From positions 1 through 18,864 of the forward strand of contig JBBQCI010000078.1 of the NCBI GenBank assembly GCA_038318565.1: a stretch of 18,864 nt of DNA, written 5' to 3'. The position numbers and the translations under genes were made by a program. Shown piece after piece: positions 1 through 6,767 of this stretch (position 1 is its first letter; every line of letters starts with the position of its first letter). Origin of the DNA: UBA11346 sp038318565. Its GTDB lineage: Bacteria > Planctomycetota > UBA11346. The notes beneath the pieces are model-generated. The model worked only from the letters and a program-made list of their open reading frames with translations, ran no database searches and was not told the DNA's origin.

Positions 1-1
1 T

Positions 2-976
2 AGTATCCCCGGCATGGAGGTCCCGATCGCCATCACCCTGCTGCGCGACAAGACCCACTGGGTGATCAGCAGCGATCCTGTGCTGCTGGCAACCTGGAGT
101 TCCGGCGCACCCGGCGGATTTGCCGACACCGCGATGGCGAAGACCCTCTACGCCAAGGCGCCGAAGGATGCCGTACTGCTCGGGGCCAGCGATACCCCCG
201 CCGTCCTCCGTACCATTCAGGGCTTCCTCGGCCTAGCCATGGCGGCCAACCGGGAACTTACCCCTGAGCAGAAGCAGTCGATCAACGGGGCGATCATCCG
301 CCTAGCCAGCATCGCCTCGACCGGCTACGTGTTCTCCGGTGTCAGCGCCAAGAGCTCCAAGACCGAAGTGCGTGGCCTCATCGGGTCAGGACTCGTCCCT
401 GTGTTCGTTGGGGCTGCCACCTTCGGCCTGGTGATGAAGTCAAACATGGCTAACCAGATGGCTGCGCTCGAAGATGCTATCCAGGATTCGAGTCCCGACG
501 CCAAGGCGATTGATGCGCTGGGTTCGGTGTTGTTCCCGGCCCAGTTCCAGTTCCAAGGCGGTGTCTATCTCGATCAGGACGGCGATGGCATCGGCGAATT
601 CGCCACCCTGCCCGAACTGCTTGGCAAGCGCGCGGCTCCTGGTCGCGCCCAGGCCGAGAAGATGGCCGAGGGATTTGCCGACGACGGTACCCGCGATGGA
701 TTCCGCTTCGGCATATTCCTGCCTGATAGCAAGGGCGCAGGCACTGCTGGCGAGGGTGGTCGCAAGGCCGACAAGGCCGTTGCAGATACTCAGGAGAAGA
801 CCTTTGTAATGTACGCGTGGCCGGTTGATGCCGCTGCCGGTTCGCGCGCCTTCGCAGTCGACCAGACCGGCGTCGTCTATGAGGCCCCGTACGCTGGCAA
901 GGCGCCGGCCTGGAACGAGCTGTATGGCGGCCAGGGCTGGGATGGTGTCCCGGCATGGCAGCCAGCCCAGCGCTGA
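2..976 (+). CDS. Envelope protein of unknown function with C-terminal pilin-like module (5' truncated by window)
   Basis: The frame is open to the left edge of the window, and the first in-frame ATG (position 14) is probably internal: the next gene is a paralog that aligns across this point (VPIAITLLRDKTHWV here, VPIPLHLVRGHGHWV there) and continues about 380 residues further upstream. Counting from that ATG, residues 1-120 are a soluble region; residues 123-141 (LIGSGLVPVFVGAATFGLV) form a likely membrane helix; residues 165-290 resemble the globular part of PVC prepilins and DUF2950 proteins. That part has FPAQFQFQGG, then DQDGDGIGEF, then DGFRFGIF, then FVMYAWP and FAVDQTGVVYE. The C-terminus carries WNELYGGQGW, shared with the paralog. 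The stop overlaps the next start (TGATG). No known function; a role in surface or pilus-like structures is inference only. Confidence 0.85.
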   Translation, partial: SIPGMEVPIAITLLRDKTHWVISSDPVLLATWSSGAPGGFADTAMAKTLYAKAPKDAVLLGASDTPAVLRTIQGFLGLAMAANRELTPEQKQSINGAIIRLASIASTGYVFSGVSAKSSKTEVRGLIGSGLVPVFVGAATFGLVMKSNMANQMAALEDAIQDSSPDAKAIDALGSVLFPAQFQFQGGVYLDQDGDGIGEFATLPELLGKRAAPGRAQAEKMAEGFADDGTRDGFRFGIFLPDSKGAGTAGEGGRKADKAVADTQEKTFVMYAWPVDAAAGSRAFAVDQTGVVYEAPYAGKAPAWNELYGGQGWDGVPAWQPAQR

Positions 977-2967
977 TGCACGTCGCTGTGATCGCCTGCC
1001 TCGCCGCCGTATGTACGGCCGGCGAGGCTGATCCGTTAACACTTCGGATCGCGGATGCGTCGGTCTTGCGATCGCATTGGCAAGCGTCGTGGTTGCAGGG
1101 ATGGTGGTCTGATCCCGGCATGGCGCAGTCACGAGCGGTCTGGGATGTCCGCCTAGAGGCATGGCGCAGCCAGCACGGCGTCGATCTTCCATCGCTGGCA
1201 CACGTGGTCCGTGGCCTGCAATTCTGCGTGTTGGGGCCAATCGCTGGTCCACGACGGTGGGCGAGCTGGGGCATCCAGGCCGACGTCGGTACACAGGCCC
1301 CACAACTAGCCCGTCGCTTGGCTGCAGCAGAGAACGATGCTCCGTCGATTACCTTGGCCGGTTCCGATCAGGCTTGGAGCGTCCCGGGCGGAACGCTGGC
1401 CCGGTTTGGTGGCTTGATTGCCGTCGGTAGGCCACCTGCTGCGATTCCACTGGTTCCGGCTGCGCCTGTCGCCGATATCAGCCTCACCATGCAGGTTGGC
1501 GGGCTGCTTGCGACTCTGCGGGCTGTGATGCGGCCAGACGAACGCATGAAGGCCGAACCGTTGATGCGGCTGGTAGCCAACCTCTCCACCATCGTCCTCA
1601 ACGCCAACCTCTCTGCCGATGGCATTGATTGGACCGGTAGCGTGGATGGTGATCTCGGTTGGTTGCGACCAGCTGATCGGAAAGTCCTAGCGCGATTGCC
1701 AGCCAACACGGCAATCGTGCAGGCGATCGGAGTCCATGGCCCGAGCCTGTGGGCGGGCTGGGGGCCGTCATTGCAGGCGGCAATCGCGAGCGATGGCGCG
1801 GATGGGCCGATCGCCCGGGGCGGCATCACTGCTGCGTTGCGCGATCTCGTCGAAGGACTGGATGGCACTATCGTCCTGGCCCATACCCCGGGAGTGCCGA
1901 TCCCAGGACTAACCCTCGCCTTGCCCCGCAGCCAGCGGGTCGACGCGGCCGTGCTCGCGATCTGCCAGGCCTGCCACTGTCCGGTCCCTGCAGAGGATCG
2001 GTATCATGTGCTCGTGGTTCCCGATGTACCGATTCCGCTGCACTTGGTCCGCGGGCATGGCCACTGGGTCGTGACCACAGATCTATCGGTGGCTGCGGGA
2101 TGGGCCGACTCGTCGGGAGGGTTGGATGCAACCGTCTTGGGTGGCATGATCACGGCTGCTCCGGCCGGAGCGTGCCTGGTCGGAGTCATCGACATGTCGA
2201 CCGTGCTGCGCCAGCTGCTTGGTCCGATGAATCAGATGCTGGCAGTGAACCAGCAGGTGACTCCCGCTGAACGTCAGGCCGCGCTGACAGCTGTTGCCCG
2301 GCTTGCCGCAGCGCTGCCGCCGGGAGTCATGTCGGGCGAGATGTCGAACGGCAGATTGCAGATGCGCGGCCATGGTGGCGACCTCACGTGCCTGACCGGT
2401 GTGGGTGCCCTGATCATGCAGCTGTGGCCAGCTTTGACCGACGGCGATGTGACAGCGAACGAGGCGATGGCGGCCACCATCCTCAAGTCAGAGATTTTCC
2501 CGGCGCAGGTGCAATTCCAGGGTGGGTGTTATCAGGATGCCGATGGCGACAATCAGGGGGAGTTTGGTCTGCTTAGCGAACTGGGCGGTCGGCGTGCCAC
2601 CAAAATCCCGGCGGGTCAACTCCATCTACTGAGTGGTCCAATCGCTGAGCAAGCCATGACCGAGAGCTATCAGTTCACCTGCTGGCTGCCCGATGGCGTG
2701 GGTGGTGCGATCGGTGAGCTAGCGGGGACCGACGCCCGTCCTGCCGTGGTCGCTGCCAGCGACGCCCAGGAATCGCGCTTCGTCGCCTATGCTTGGCCGC
2801 GTTCGCTCGACGATGGGGGCAAGGTGTTCGTCCTCGATCAGAGCGGTCAGGTGCGAGTCGTGCCGTGGGACGGATTGGTTCCCCACTGGAACGCCCTGTA
2901 CGGCGGCGGAGGCTGGGAAGACCAGCCGGTGTGGCCCGTGTGGCAGCGACCGAGGAGAGCCAGATGA
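976..2967 (+). CDS. Secreted protein of unknown function, tandem paralog with pilin-like C-terminus
   Basis: I chose the ATG at 976 (663 aa) because it overlaps the previous stop as TGATG and directly opens a short hydrophobic export signal (MHVAVIACLAAVCTAGEA). The in-frame ATG at 955 would add seven residues. VIAC could be read as a lipobox, but it sits unusually close to the N-terminus. The middle of the protein has alternating beta-like and helical stretches reminiscent of the large secreted DUF3352-like proteins of planctomycetes; I cannot assign a family firmly. From about residue 495 it matches the preceding gene: NEAMAATILKSEIFPAQVQF, then DADGDNQGEF, then FVAYAWP, VFVLDQSGQV and finally WNALYGGGGW. 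Unlike the first copy there is no strong membrane helix before this module. The stop overlaps the trmB start (ATGA), so the three genes are probably co-transcribed. Confidence 0.85.
   Translation: MHVAVIACLAAVCTAGEADPLTLRIADASVLRSHWQASWLQGWWSDPGMAQSRAVWDVRLEAWRSQHGVDLPSLAHVVRGLQFCVLGPIAGPRRWASWGIQADVGTQAPQLARRLAAAENDAPSITLAGSDQAWSVPGGTLARFGGLIAVGRPPAAIPLVPAAPVADISLTMQVGGLLATLRAVMRPDERMKAEPLMRLVANLSTIVLNANLSADGIDWTGSVDGDLGWLRPADRKVLARLPANTAIVQAIGVHGPSLWAGWGPSLQAAIASDGADGPIARGGITAALRDLVEGLDGTIVLAHTPGVPIPGLTLALPRSQRVDAAVLAICQACHCPVPAEDRYHVLVVPDVPIPLHLVRGHGHWVVTTDLSVAAGWADSSGGLDATVLGGMITAAPAGACLVGVIDMSTVLRQLLGPMNQMLAVNQQVTPAERQAALTAVARLAAALPPGVMSGEMSNGRLQMRGHGGDLTCLTGVGALIMQLWPALTDGDVTANEAMAATILKSEIFPAQVQFQGGCYQDADGDNQGEFGLLSELGGRRATKIPAGQLHLLSGPIAEQAMTESYQFTCWLPDGVGGAIGELAGTDARPAVVAASDAQESRFVAYAWPRSLDDGGKVFVLDQSGQVRVVPWDGLVPHWNALYGGGGWEDQPVWPVWQRPRRAR
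2952..2957 (+). promoter_or_regulatory. Ribosome binding site deciding the trmB start
   Basis: GAGGAG lies six bases upstream of the ATG at 2964. This supports that start over an in-frame upstream ATG at 2793, which would add 57 residues read out of frame inside the preceding gene. Confidence 0.75.
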
Positions 2968-3599
2968 GTGCATCCGCGATGCGCCGTTACCGTCGTACCA
3001 GCGACGCCCAGCAGGATCTGATCGGCAATGCCGGCGATGCTCGGCTTGTCCTGGACACGCTCTTTGACCGCCAGGCGCCGCGTCGTCTGGAGATCGGTTG
3101 CGGTCATGGTGAATTTATCTCGCAGATGGCCCAGTTGCACCCCCACGAGGATTTCGTCGGCCTGGAAGTCGATCGCCTGCGGGTGAACAAGTGTGCCCAC
3201 AAATGCCTGAAGTTGGGCGCCACCAACGTGCGCATGTACGCGGGCGTGGCCGAAGACCTGATCGGTCGGATGCCGGATGCCTGTTTCCACCGTATCTACA
3301 TCCTGTTCCCCGATCCGTGGCCAAAGGCCGCCCATCGTCGGCGTCGGCTGGTCAATCGCGCCTTTCTGCTAGAGTTGGCAAGGGTTGCTGCGCCGGGCTG
3401 CGTGTTCATCTTTGCCAGCGACACCCACAATTACGCCATGCAGGTGCTGGCCAACGTTAGCACCATACCCGGCTACTGGCGCAGTCTTCACCCCGCTGGT
3501 TACAAAGTCGATGTGCCGGTGCGCTTTGAAACGGTGTTCGAGCGCCATAAGCGAGCCGAAGGATGCACCATCATGCAGGTCCGCTTCGAGCGGATGTGA
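2964..3599 (+). CDS. trmB: tRNA (guanine-N7-)-methyltransferase TrmB
   Basis: This 211-residue protein has the full TrmB signature. The SAM-binding motif I is LEIGCGHGEF (about residues 42-51), followed by FVGLEVDRLRVNKC. The family-defining FPDPWPKAAHRRRRLV appears around residue 115 and a FASDTHNYAMQ segment follows. TrmB transfers a methyl group from S-adenosylmethionine to N7 of G46 in the variable loop of many tRNAs, in the cytoplasm. Its length is normal for the family. The start overlaps the stop of the upstream secreted-protein gene as ATGA and has a strong GAGGAG site, so it is probably translated from the same message. Co-transcription of a housekeeping tRNA enzyme with two secreted pilin-like paralogs is odd and is more likely positional than functional. 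Confidence 0.96.
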   Translation: MSASAMRRYRRTSDAQQDLIGNAGDARLVLDTLFDRQAPRRLEIGCGHGEFISQMAQLHPHEDFVGLEVDRLRVNKCAHKCLKLGATNVRMYAGVAEDLIGRMPDACFHRIYILFPDPWPKAAHRRRRLVNRAFLLELARVAAPGCVFIFASDTHNYAMQVLANVSTIPGYWRSLHPAGYKVDVPVRFETVFERHKRAEGCTIMQVRFERM

Positions 3600-3610
3600 T
3601 CAGACTCCAA

Positions 3611-3806
3611 AAGTAGGAGTAACTACTCAGCCGGGTTCCCGTCGCGCAGCGATGGGGCGGGCGCCGAGTGGTGGTGGCGGATATCATGGGCGAAGCCCAT
3701 TCGCCCACGGTTTCGGAGCCGTGCGACGAAACGAAACCGAGCCGCGACAAAGCCCGCGGGGGCAGGCCCGCAGGGCCGCGGAGCCCCTGAGTTGTTACAC
3801 GTAGGA
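3611..3806. mobile_element. Miniature element with IS66-type ends and 8-bp target duplication
   Basis: GTAACTACTCAG at 3619-3630 is matched in inverted orientation by CTGAGTTGTTAC at 3787-3798 (11 of 12). Both outer ends are GTAA, as in IS66-family termini. Immediately outside lie AAGTAGGA (3611-3618) and ACGTAGGA (3799-3806), a 7-of-8 match and the size of duplication that IS66 elements make. The 180-bp interior has no convincing coding region, but it has strong foldback: TGGGCGAA/TTCGCCCA at 3687-3694 and 3700-3707, and CGGTTTCG/CGAAACCG around 3708-3739. It sits 19 bases after the trmB stop and 4 bases beyond the end of the opposing gene. Assignment to IS66 rests on end sequence and duplication length only. 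Confidence 0.7.
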
Positions 3807-3810
3807 TCCG

Positions 3811-4527
3811 CTATCGTTTGCGGCGCAGGGCGTGGGACCCGCCAGTCCCGGTGCCCGGTTCCGTCGCCGATGACGGTTGGTACGGAGTCGACCCGTTGGT
3901 CTGGGTCCGATCCGCCGAAGGGGGGCCGCCAGCGCGTTCCGATGGTTTTGGCGGTGACGGCATGATGCTGACACCCAAGGCGGCAGCCGCCTTCAACAGA
4001 CGGTCGATGGCTGGCGACCAGACTTCGCTGGCACTGTCGGAGTCTTCATTGGCGTGCTCGTCGCAGTATCGGTGCATCTGGGCCAAGTGATGTCCGAACC
4101 ACCGGTTGGCCTGGACTTCGTCGGTCGCAGCGATGGCACGCACCAGATCGTCAAGCCGGTGAGCCGCATCGGTGAAGCGCTCACCCTGTCGCAGCATCAG
4201 GACGACATCGTTGGTCACGCGCTCAGCCCAGGCTGCCGAACCGGTGAACTGGCTGATCGCTGTGCGCAAGGGCTCTCGGCTGCCGGCCAACCGCAGCGCG
4301 GACCACTCGGTCATCTCCGTCAGGGCTTGCGGTAGGGCGCGCTTGCCGACGGCAGCGAGTTGTGCAGCGAGTTGCGGGCAGCCGTGAAGTGTGCGTGCCC
4401 GGGCCTGGACAGCGAGGTGGGCGGACAGTTCCTGGATCAGGAGCAAGGCGCGGACCTGTTGAGTCGGCGACCACGGCGAAGCAGTCATAGCAGGCAGTGT
4501 GCGTCCCCGGAACCTGATCGCCAGCAT
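3811..4527 (-). CDS. Hypothetical helical protein with disordered C-terminal tail
   Basis: I do not recognise this 238-residue protein. Residues 14-190 are mostly predicted helix by composition (for example QQVRALLLIQELSAHLAVQA and RLDDLVRAIAATDEVQANRW). The last 45 residues are rich in Pro, Ser, Thr and Gly and end in RRKR. There is no signal peptide or membrane segment. The ATG at 4527 directly follows the TGA of the small upstream gene (TGAATG), which would suit translational coupling. An internal ATG at 4488 (MTASPWSP) is an equally plausible start, and neither has a clear Shine-Dalgarno site. The opposite strand offers only short unconvincing frames. The product is likely cytoplasmic; function unknown. 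Confidence 0.55.
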   Translation of the reverse strand: MLAIRFRGRTLPAMTASPWSPTQQVRALLLIQELSAHLAVQARARTLHGCPQLAAQLAAVGKRALPQALTEMTEWSALRLAGSREPLRTAISQFTGSAAWAERVTNDVVLMLRQGERFTDAAHRLDDLVRAIAATDEVQANRWFGHHLAQMHRYCDEHANEDSDSASEVWSPAIDRLLKAAAALGVSIMPSPPKPSERAGGPPSADRTQTNGSTPYQPSSATEPGTGTGGSHALRRKR

Positions 4528-4758
4528 TCAAATGCCGGTCGGACCAGTGTCCCTGGGTCGGGTCGGGGCGATGCAGTGGGGGCAGGCCAGGCGGCTGGCG
4601 ACGTGCATCCGGCCATCGGTTCCACGACGGAGTGGACGATGCACGAGTCGGTGGCCACAGACCAGGACATAGTCCTTGAACCAGGGCTTACGCGGATCCG
4701 GGGTTGACCAGCGCAGGACGGGACGGATGGGCAAGAGGGCTTGGCTCATGCCTGCCAT
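4528..4758 (-). CDS. Small putative zinc-ribbon-like protein
   Basis: This 76-residue frame contains VLVCGHRLVHRPLRR and later LACPHC. That gives CxH and CxxC pairs about 24 residues apart, which could bind one zinc ion as a ribbon or knuckle. The N-terminus is MAGMSQALLPIRPVL, and either the first or the fourth residue could be the initiator. It ends exactly where the following unknown gene starts, so the two may form a two-gene unit. An AT-rich palindromic site lies 23-42 bases upstream of the start. No family is recognised, and the small size in GC-rich DNA leaves real doubt. The paired Cys/His spacing and the intergenic placement are what favour a real gene. Confidence 0.45.
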   Translation of the reverse strand: MAGMSQALLPIRPVLRWSTPDPRKPWFKDYVLVCGHRLVHRPLRRGTDGRMHVASRLACPHCIAPTRPRDTGPTGI

Positions 4759-4780
4759 CTTGCCCGTCGAATGGGTTCTG

Positions 4781-4800
4781 TGTGCAATTACAAATGCACA
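4781..4800 (-). promoter_or_regulatory. AT-rich palindrome, possible operator and -10 region for the small minus-strand gene
   Basis: TGTGCAATTACAAATGCACA is a near-perfect palindrome: TGTGCA/TGCACA arms, with 8 of 9 symmetric pairs matching. It stands out as AT-rich in GC-rich surroundings. On the minus strand it contains TGTAAT (4787-4792), five of six matches to a -10 box, 28 bases before the ATG at 4758, but no good -35 box is visible. The symmetry suits a dimeric regulator of CRP or LacI/GntR style; which one is unknown. Confidence 0.35.
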
Positions 4801-4813
4801 TGGCGAAAGATGC

Positions 4814-4841
4814 CTCCCTCTGGAGGGCGCACCAGAGGGAG
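4814..4841 (-). terminator. Hairpin terminator of the ABC/FKBP operon
   Basis: A perfect 10-bp inverted repeat, CTCCCTCTGG (4814-4823) and CCAGAGGGAG (4832-4841), with an 8-base loop, lies 20 bases past the TAG of the DUF4340-FKBP gene. On the minus strand it is followed by GCATCTTTCG, which has only a short T-run, so intrinsic termination may be weak. Position and stem strength make it the likely end of the three-gene operon. Confidence 0.55.
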
Positions 4842-4861
4842 AAGCGCGGAACCTGCGTGTT

Positions 4862-6757
4862 CTACTTCTTGGTTTCGGGCTTGGCCGGCTCAGTAGCCTT
4901 TGCTGGCTCAGTAGCCTTTGCCGCTTCAGGCGCTTCAGGCGCCTCAGCCGGTTTGGCCGGAGCAGCCGTCTTGCCGACCACTTCCTTTAGGGTGACCTCG
5001 AACACCAGGATCTGGTTGGCGCCGATCTTGGGCGGGCTGCCCGCCTCGCCGTAGCCCAATTCTGGCGGCACGAACAGCTTCCAGTGGTCGCCAGGTTTCA
5101 TCAGCTGCAGACCCTCGGTCCAGCCCTTGATGACACCGGTCACGGCGAATTGCATGTCCTCATTGGCGTCGAACTGGACGCCATCGATCAGGGTCCCTTT
5201 GTAAGCCACCTTGACCTGATCTGCTGTGGTCGGCTTCGGTCCACCGTCTGGGCCACTGGTCACGATCTGGTACTGCAGGCCGCTGGGTGTTGACGTGATG
5301 CCGGGCAGTTTGCTGTTGTCGTCCAACCACTGCTTGACCGTTTTGCCGCTGGAGCCGGCCATCGGCTCCTTCGGCTTGTCTTCCCACCAGGAGGTAACGT
5401 CAGGGCGGAGCTTCTTGAAGGTGGCGTCACTGATCACATAGAAGAACTGCTGAAAGCGTGCTTGGGCACGCTCGGCGCGCTGCTTTCCGGTCAGTTTCTT
5501 CTTGTCCTTCTTCGGCTCGGCTGCGCCTTCGGCGGGTTTGGCCGTTTCTGTCTTGGACTCCTCATCGAGTCCGGCGTCATAGGTCACGAAGACCGCGGCG
5601 TAACGGTTGGCTCCCTCTGCAGGTTTGCCGTCGTCTTTCTTGGCATCGTCCTTCTTGGTCTCGTCTTTCTTAGCGTCGTCCTTATCCTGATCATCGCTCA
5701 GGGCGATCTTGCCGAACATGAACGAGTAGCGCAGCCCATCCTTGGTGGTGATGTCACTGCGGCCTTCGGTACCGAACAGGGCGAACGGCTTGCCTTGGAT
5801 CTGCACGACCAAGGCGTTAGGCAACTGGAACAGCTGCGGTTCACCCGAGAGGTAGAATCCGCTGGTCTGCAGGCGGCGCAGGTCGAACGGCCGCACGCCC
5901 TGCAGGCGCATCGCCGACAGCTCGGACAGCACCTCGTCGATCTTGCTCTTGGCCAGACGTTTGTCGGCCGGGGCGTTGGTGCTTAGCCAATCCGTGTCCT
6001 GGCCATCTCGGCTGACCTTGGTTACCGCACCAGGAGTGATAACGCCCTTGTCGGGATCCACCTGGTAGTCGACGATCGCCACACCACGAGTGCTTTCGCG
6101 CTGGATCTTGAACGGATCCGTCTCGACGTAATCGACGAACTTAGTCGACAGGTCGCTATCCACCTTGGCGGTGTAGACTTCGGGTTTGCCAACTTCGCGA
6201 ACATAATTCAGGCCATCGCCGCCCTCGGCGCGGTTGCCGACGACGAGGTCCAGCGCGATGGCGCCGGTGTTGTCGGTCAGGGTGATGCGCTTGCCGAAGC
6301 CCTTCTTGGCTTCGCCAGGTTCAAGCGGATCGACGACGCCGAGACTTTCGTACTCGGCCGATTTGTCGGTGACCAAGCGGCTCCTCTTGACGCCGAGAAC
6401 GCCGGACGATGAGCGTGTTACGCGAGTGTTTCCGTCGGCCGGATAGTTGCTGTGGCTGGGAATGACCCAGCGGTCGCCATCTCGCTTGACCTCGAAGAGG
6501 GTCGCGGCGGAGAGCGCCTCGTCCCAACTGACGACGCGCAGGCCGGTGATCGACTCTGCAGCGACACCGCTGCGGCCAAGGATACCGAGGTCCGACGTGG
6601 ACTCGGTGGTGGTCTTGCCGCCGCTGAAGGCAGGGATTACCCACGCCGGAATGGCGGTGGCGATGGCGAGCAGGCCAAGCACCACCGGCAGGGTGGCACG
6701 ATTGCCCCCGTTGGAGGGAGCGTTGGCGGGATTGGTGGAAGCTGCGGTCTGGTCCAT
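4862..6757 (-). CDS. Membrane-anchored DUF4340-like protein fused to FKBP-type peptidyl-prolyl isomerase
   Basis: In this 631-residue protein, residues 22-44 are one membrane helix, and most of the chain is probably outside the cytoplasm. Residues 65-215 fit the DUF4340 pattern (DRWVIPSHSNYPADGN, then YESLGV, then ITLTDNTG and NYVREVG). Residues 355-385 are a charged Lys/Asp linker (DDAKKDETKKDD). Residues 488-595 are a complete FKBP domain that keeps the ligand and catalytic positions known from FKBP12: Y519, F529-D530, F537, V542-I543, W546, Y569 and F586. The tail from 598 is Pro/Ala/Glu-rich and ends in ETKK. FKBP domains catalyse cis-trans isomerisation of prolyl bonds. The gene is 10 bases downstream of the permease-GldG gene and is the last in the operon. 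DUF4340 proteins commonly follow GldG-type genes; the added isomerase is the unusual part. Confidence 0.92.
   Translation of the reverse strand: MDQTAASTNPANAPSNGGNRATLPVVLGLLAIATAIPAWVIPAFSGGKTTTESTSDLGILGRSGVAAESITGLRVVSWDEALSAATLFEVKRDGDRWVIPSHSNYPADGNTRVTRSSSGVLGVKRSRLVTDKSAEYESLGVVDPLEPGEAKKGFGKRITLTDNTGAIALDLVVGNRAEGGDGLNYVREVGKPEVYTAKVDSDLSTKFVDYVETDPFKIQRESTRGVAIVDYQVDPDKGVITPGAVTKVSRDGQDTDWLSTNAPADKRLAKSKIDEVLSELSAMRLQGVRPFDLRRLQTSGFYLSGEPQLFQLPNALVVQIQGKPFALFGTEGRSDITTKDGLRYSFMFGKIALSDDQDKDDAKKDETKKDDAKKDDGKPAEGANRYAAVFVTYDAGLDEESKTETAKPAEGAAEPKKDKKKLTGKQRAERAQARFQQFFYVISDATFKKLRPDVTSWWEDKPKEPMAGSSGKTVKQWLDDNSKLPGITSTPSGLQYQIVTSGPDGGPKPTTADQVKVAYKGTLIDGVQFDANEDMQFAVTGVIKGWTEGLQLMKPGDHWKLFVPPELGYGEAGSPPKIGANQILVFEVTLKEVVGKTAAPAKPAEAPEAPEAAKATEPAKATEPAKPETKK
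4887..4949. repeat. Short tandem repeats encoding the Pro/Ala-rich tail
   Basis: An 18-bp unit, GGCTCAGTAGCCTTTGC plus one variable base, occurs twice in a row (4887-4904 and 4905-4922, 17 of 18 identical). It is followed by 9-bp units GCTTCAGGC at 4923-4931 and 4932-4940 and a diverged third (GCCTCAGCC). In the protein these read as repeated AKATEP and APE units in the flexible C-terminal tail. Repeat number could vary by slippage without changing the frame. Confidence 0.8.
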
Positions 6758-6767
6758 GGTGGATCTT

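Noticed and set aside
2793..2963. An N-terminal extension of TrmB by 57 residues.
   Set aside because: It lies wholly within the preceding gene in another frame, is Arg-rich, and is not part of the TrmB family. The ATG at 2964 has a strong ribosome site.
3619..3798. A small coding region or structured regulatory RNA in the foldback-rich gap after trmB.
   Set aside because: No frame has a start with a ribosome site and recognisable protein. The terminal inverted repeats with a matching 8-bp flank explain the segment better as a mobile element, although transcription of its hairpins cannot be excluded.
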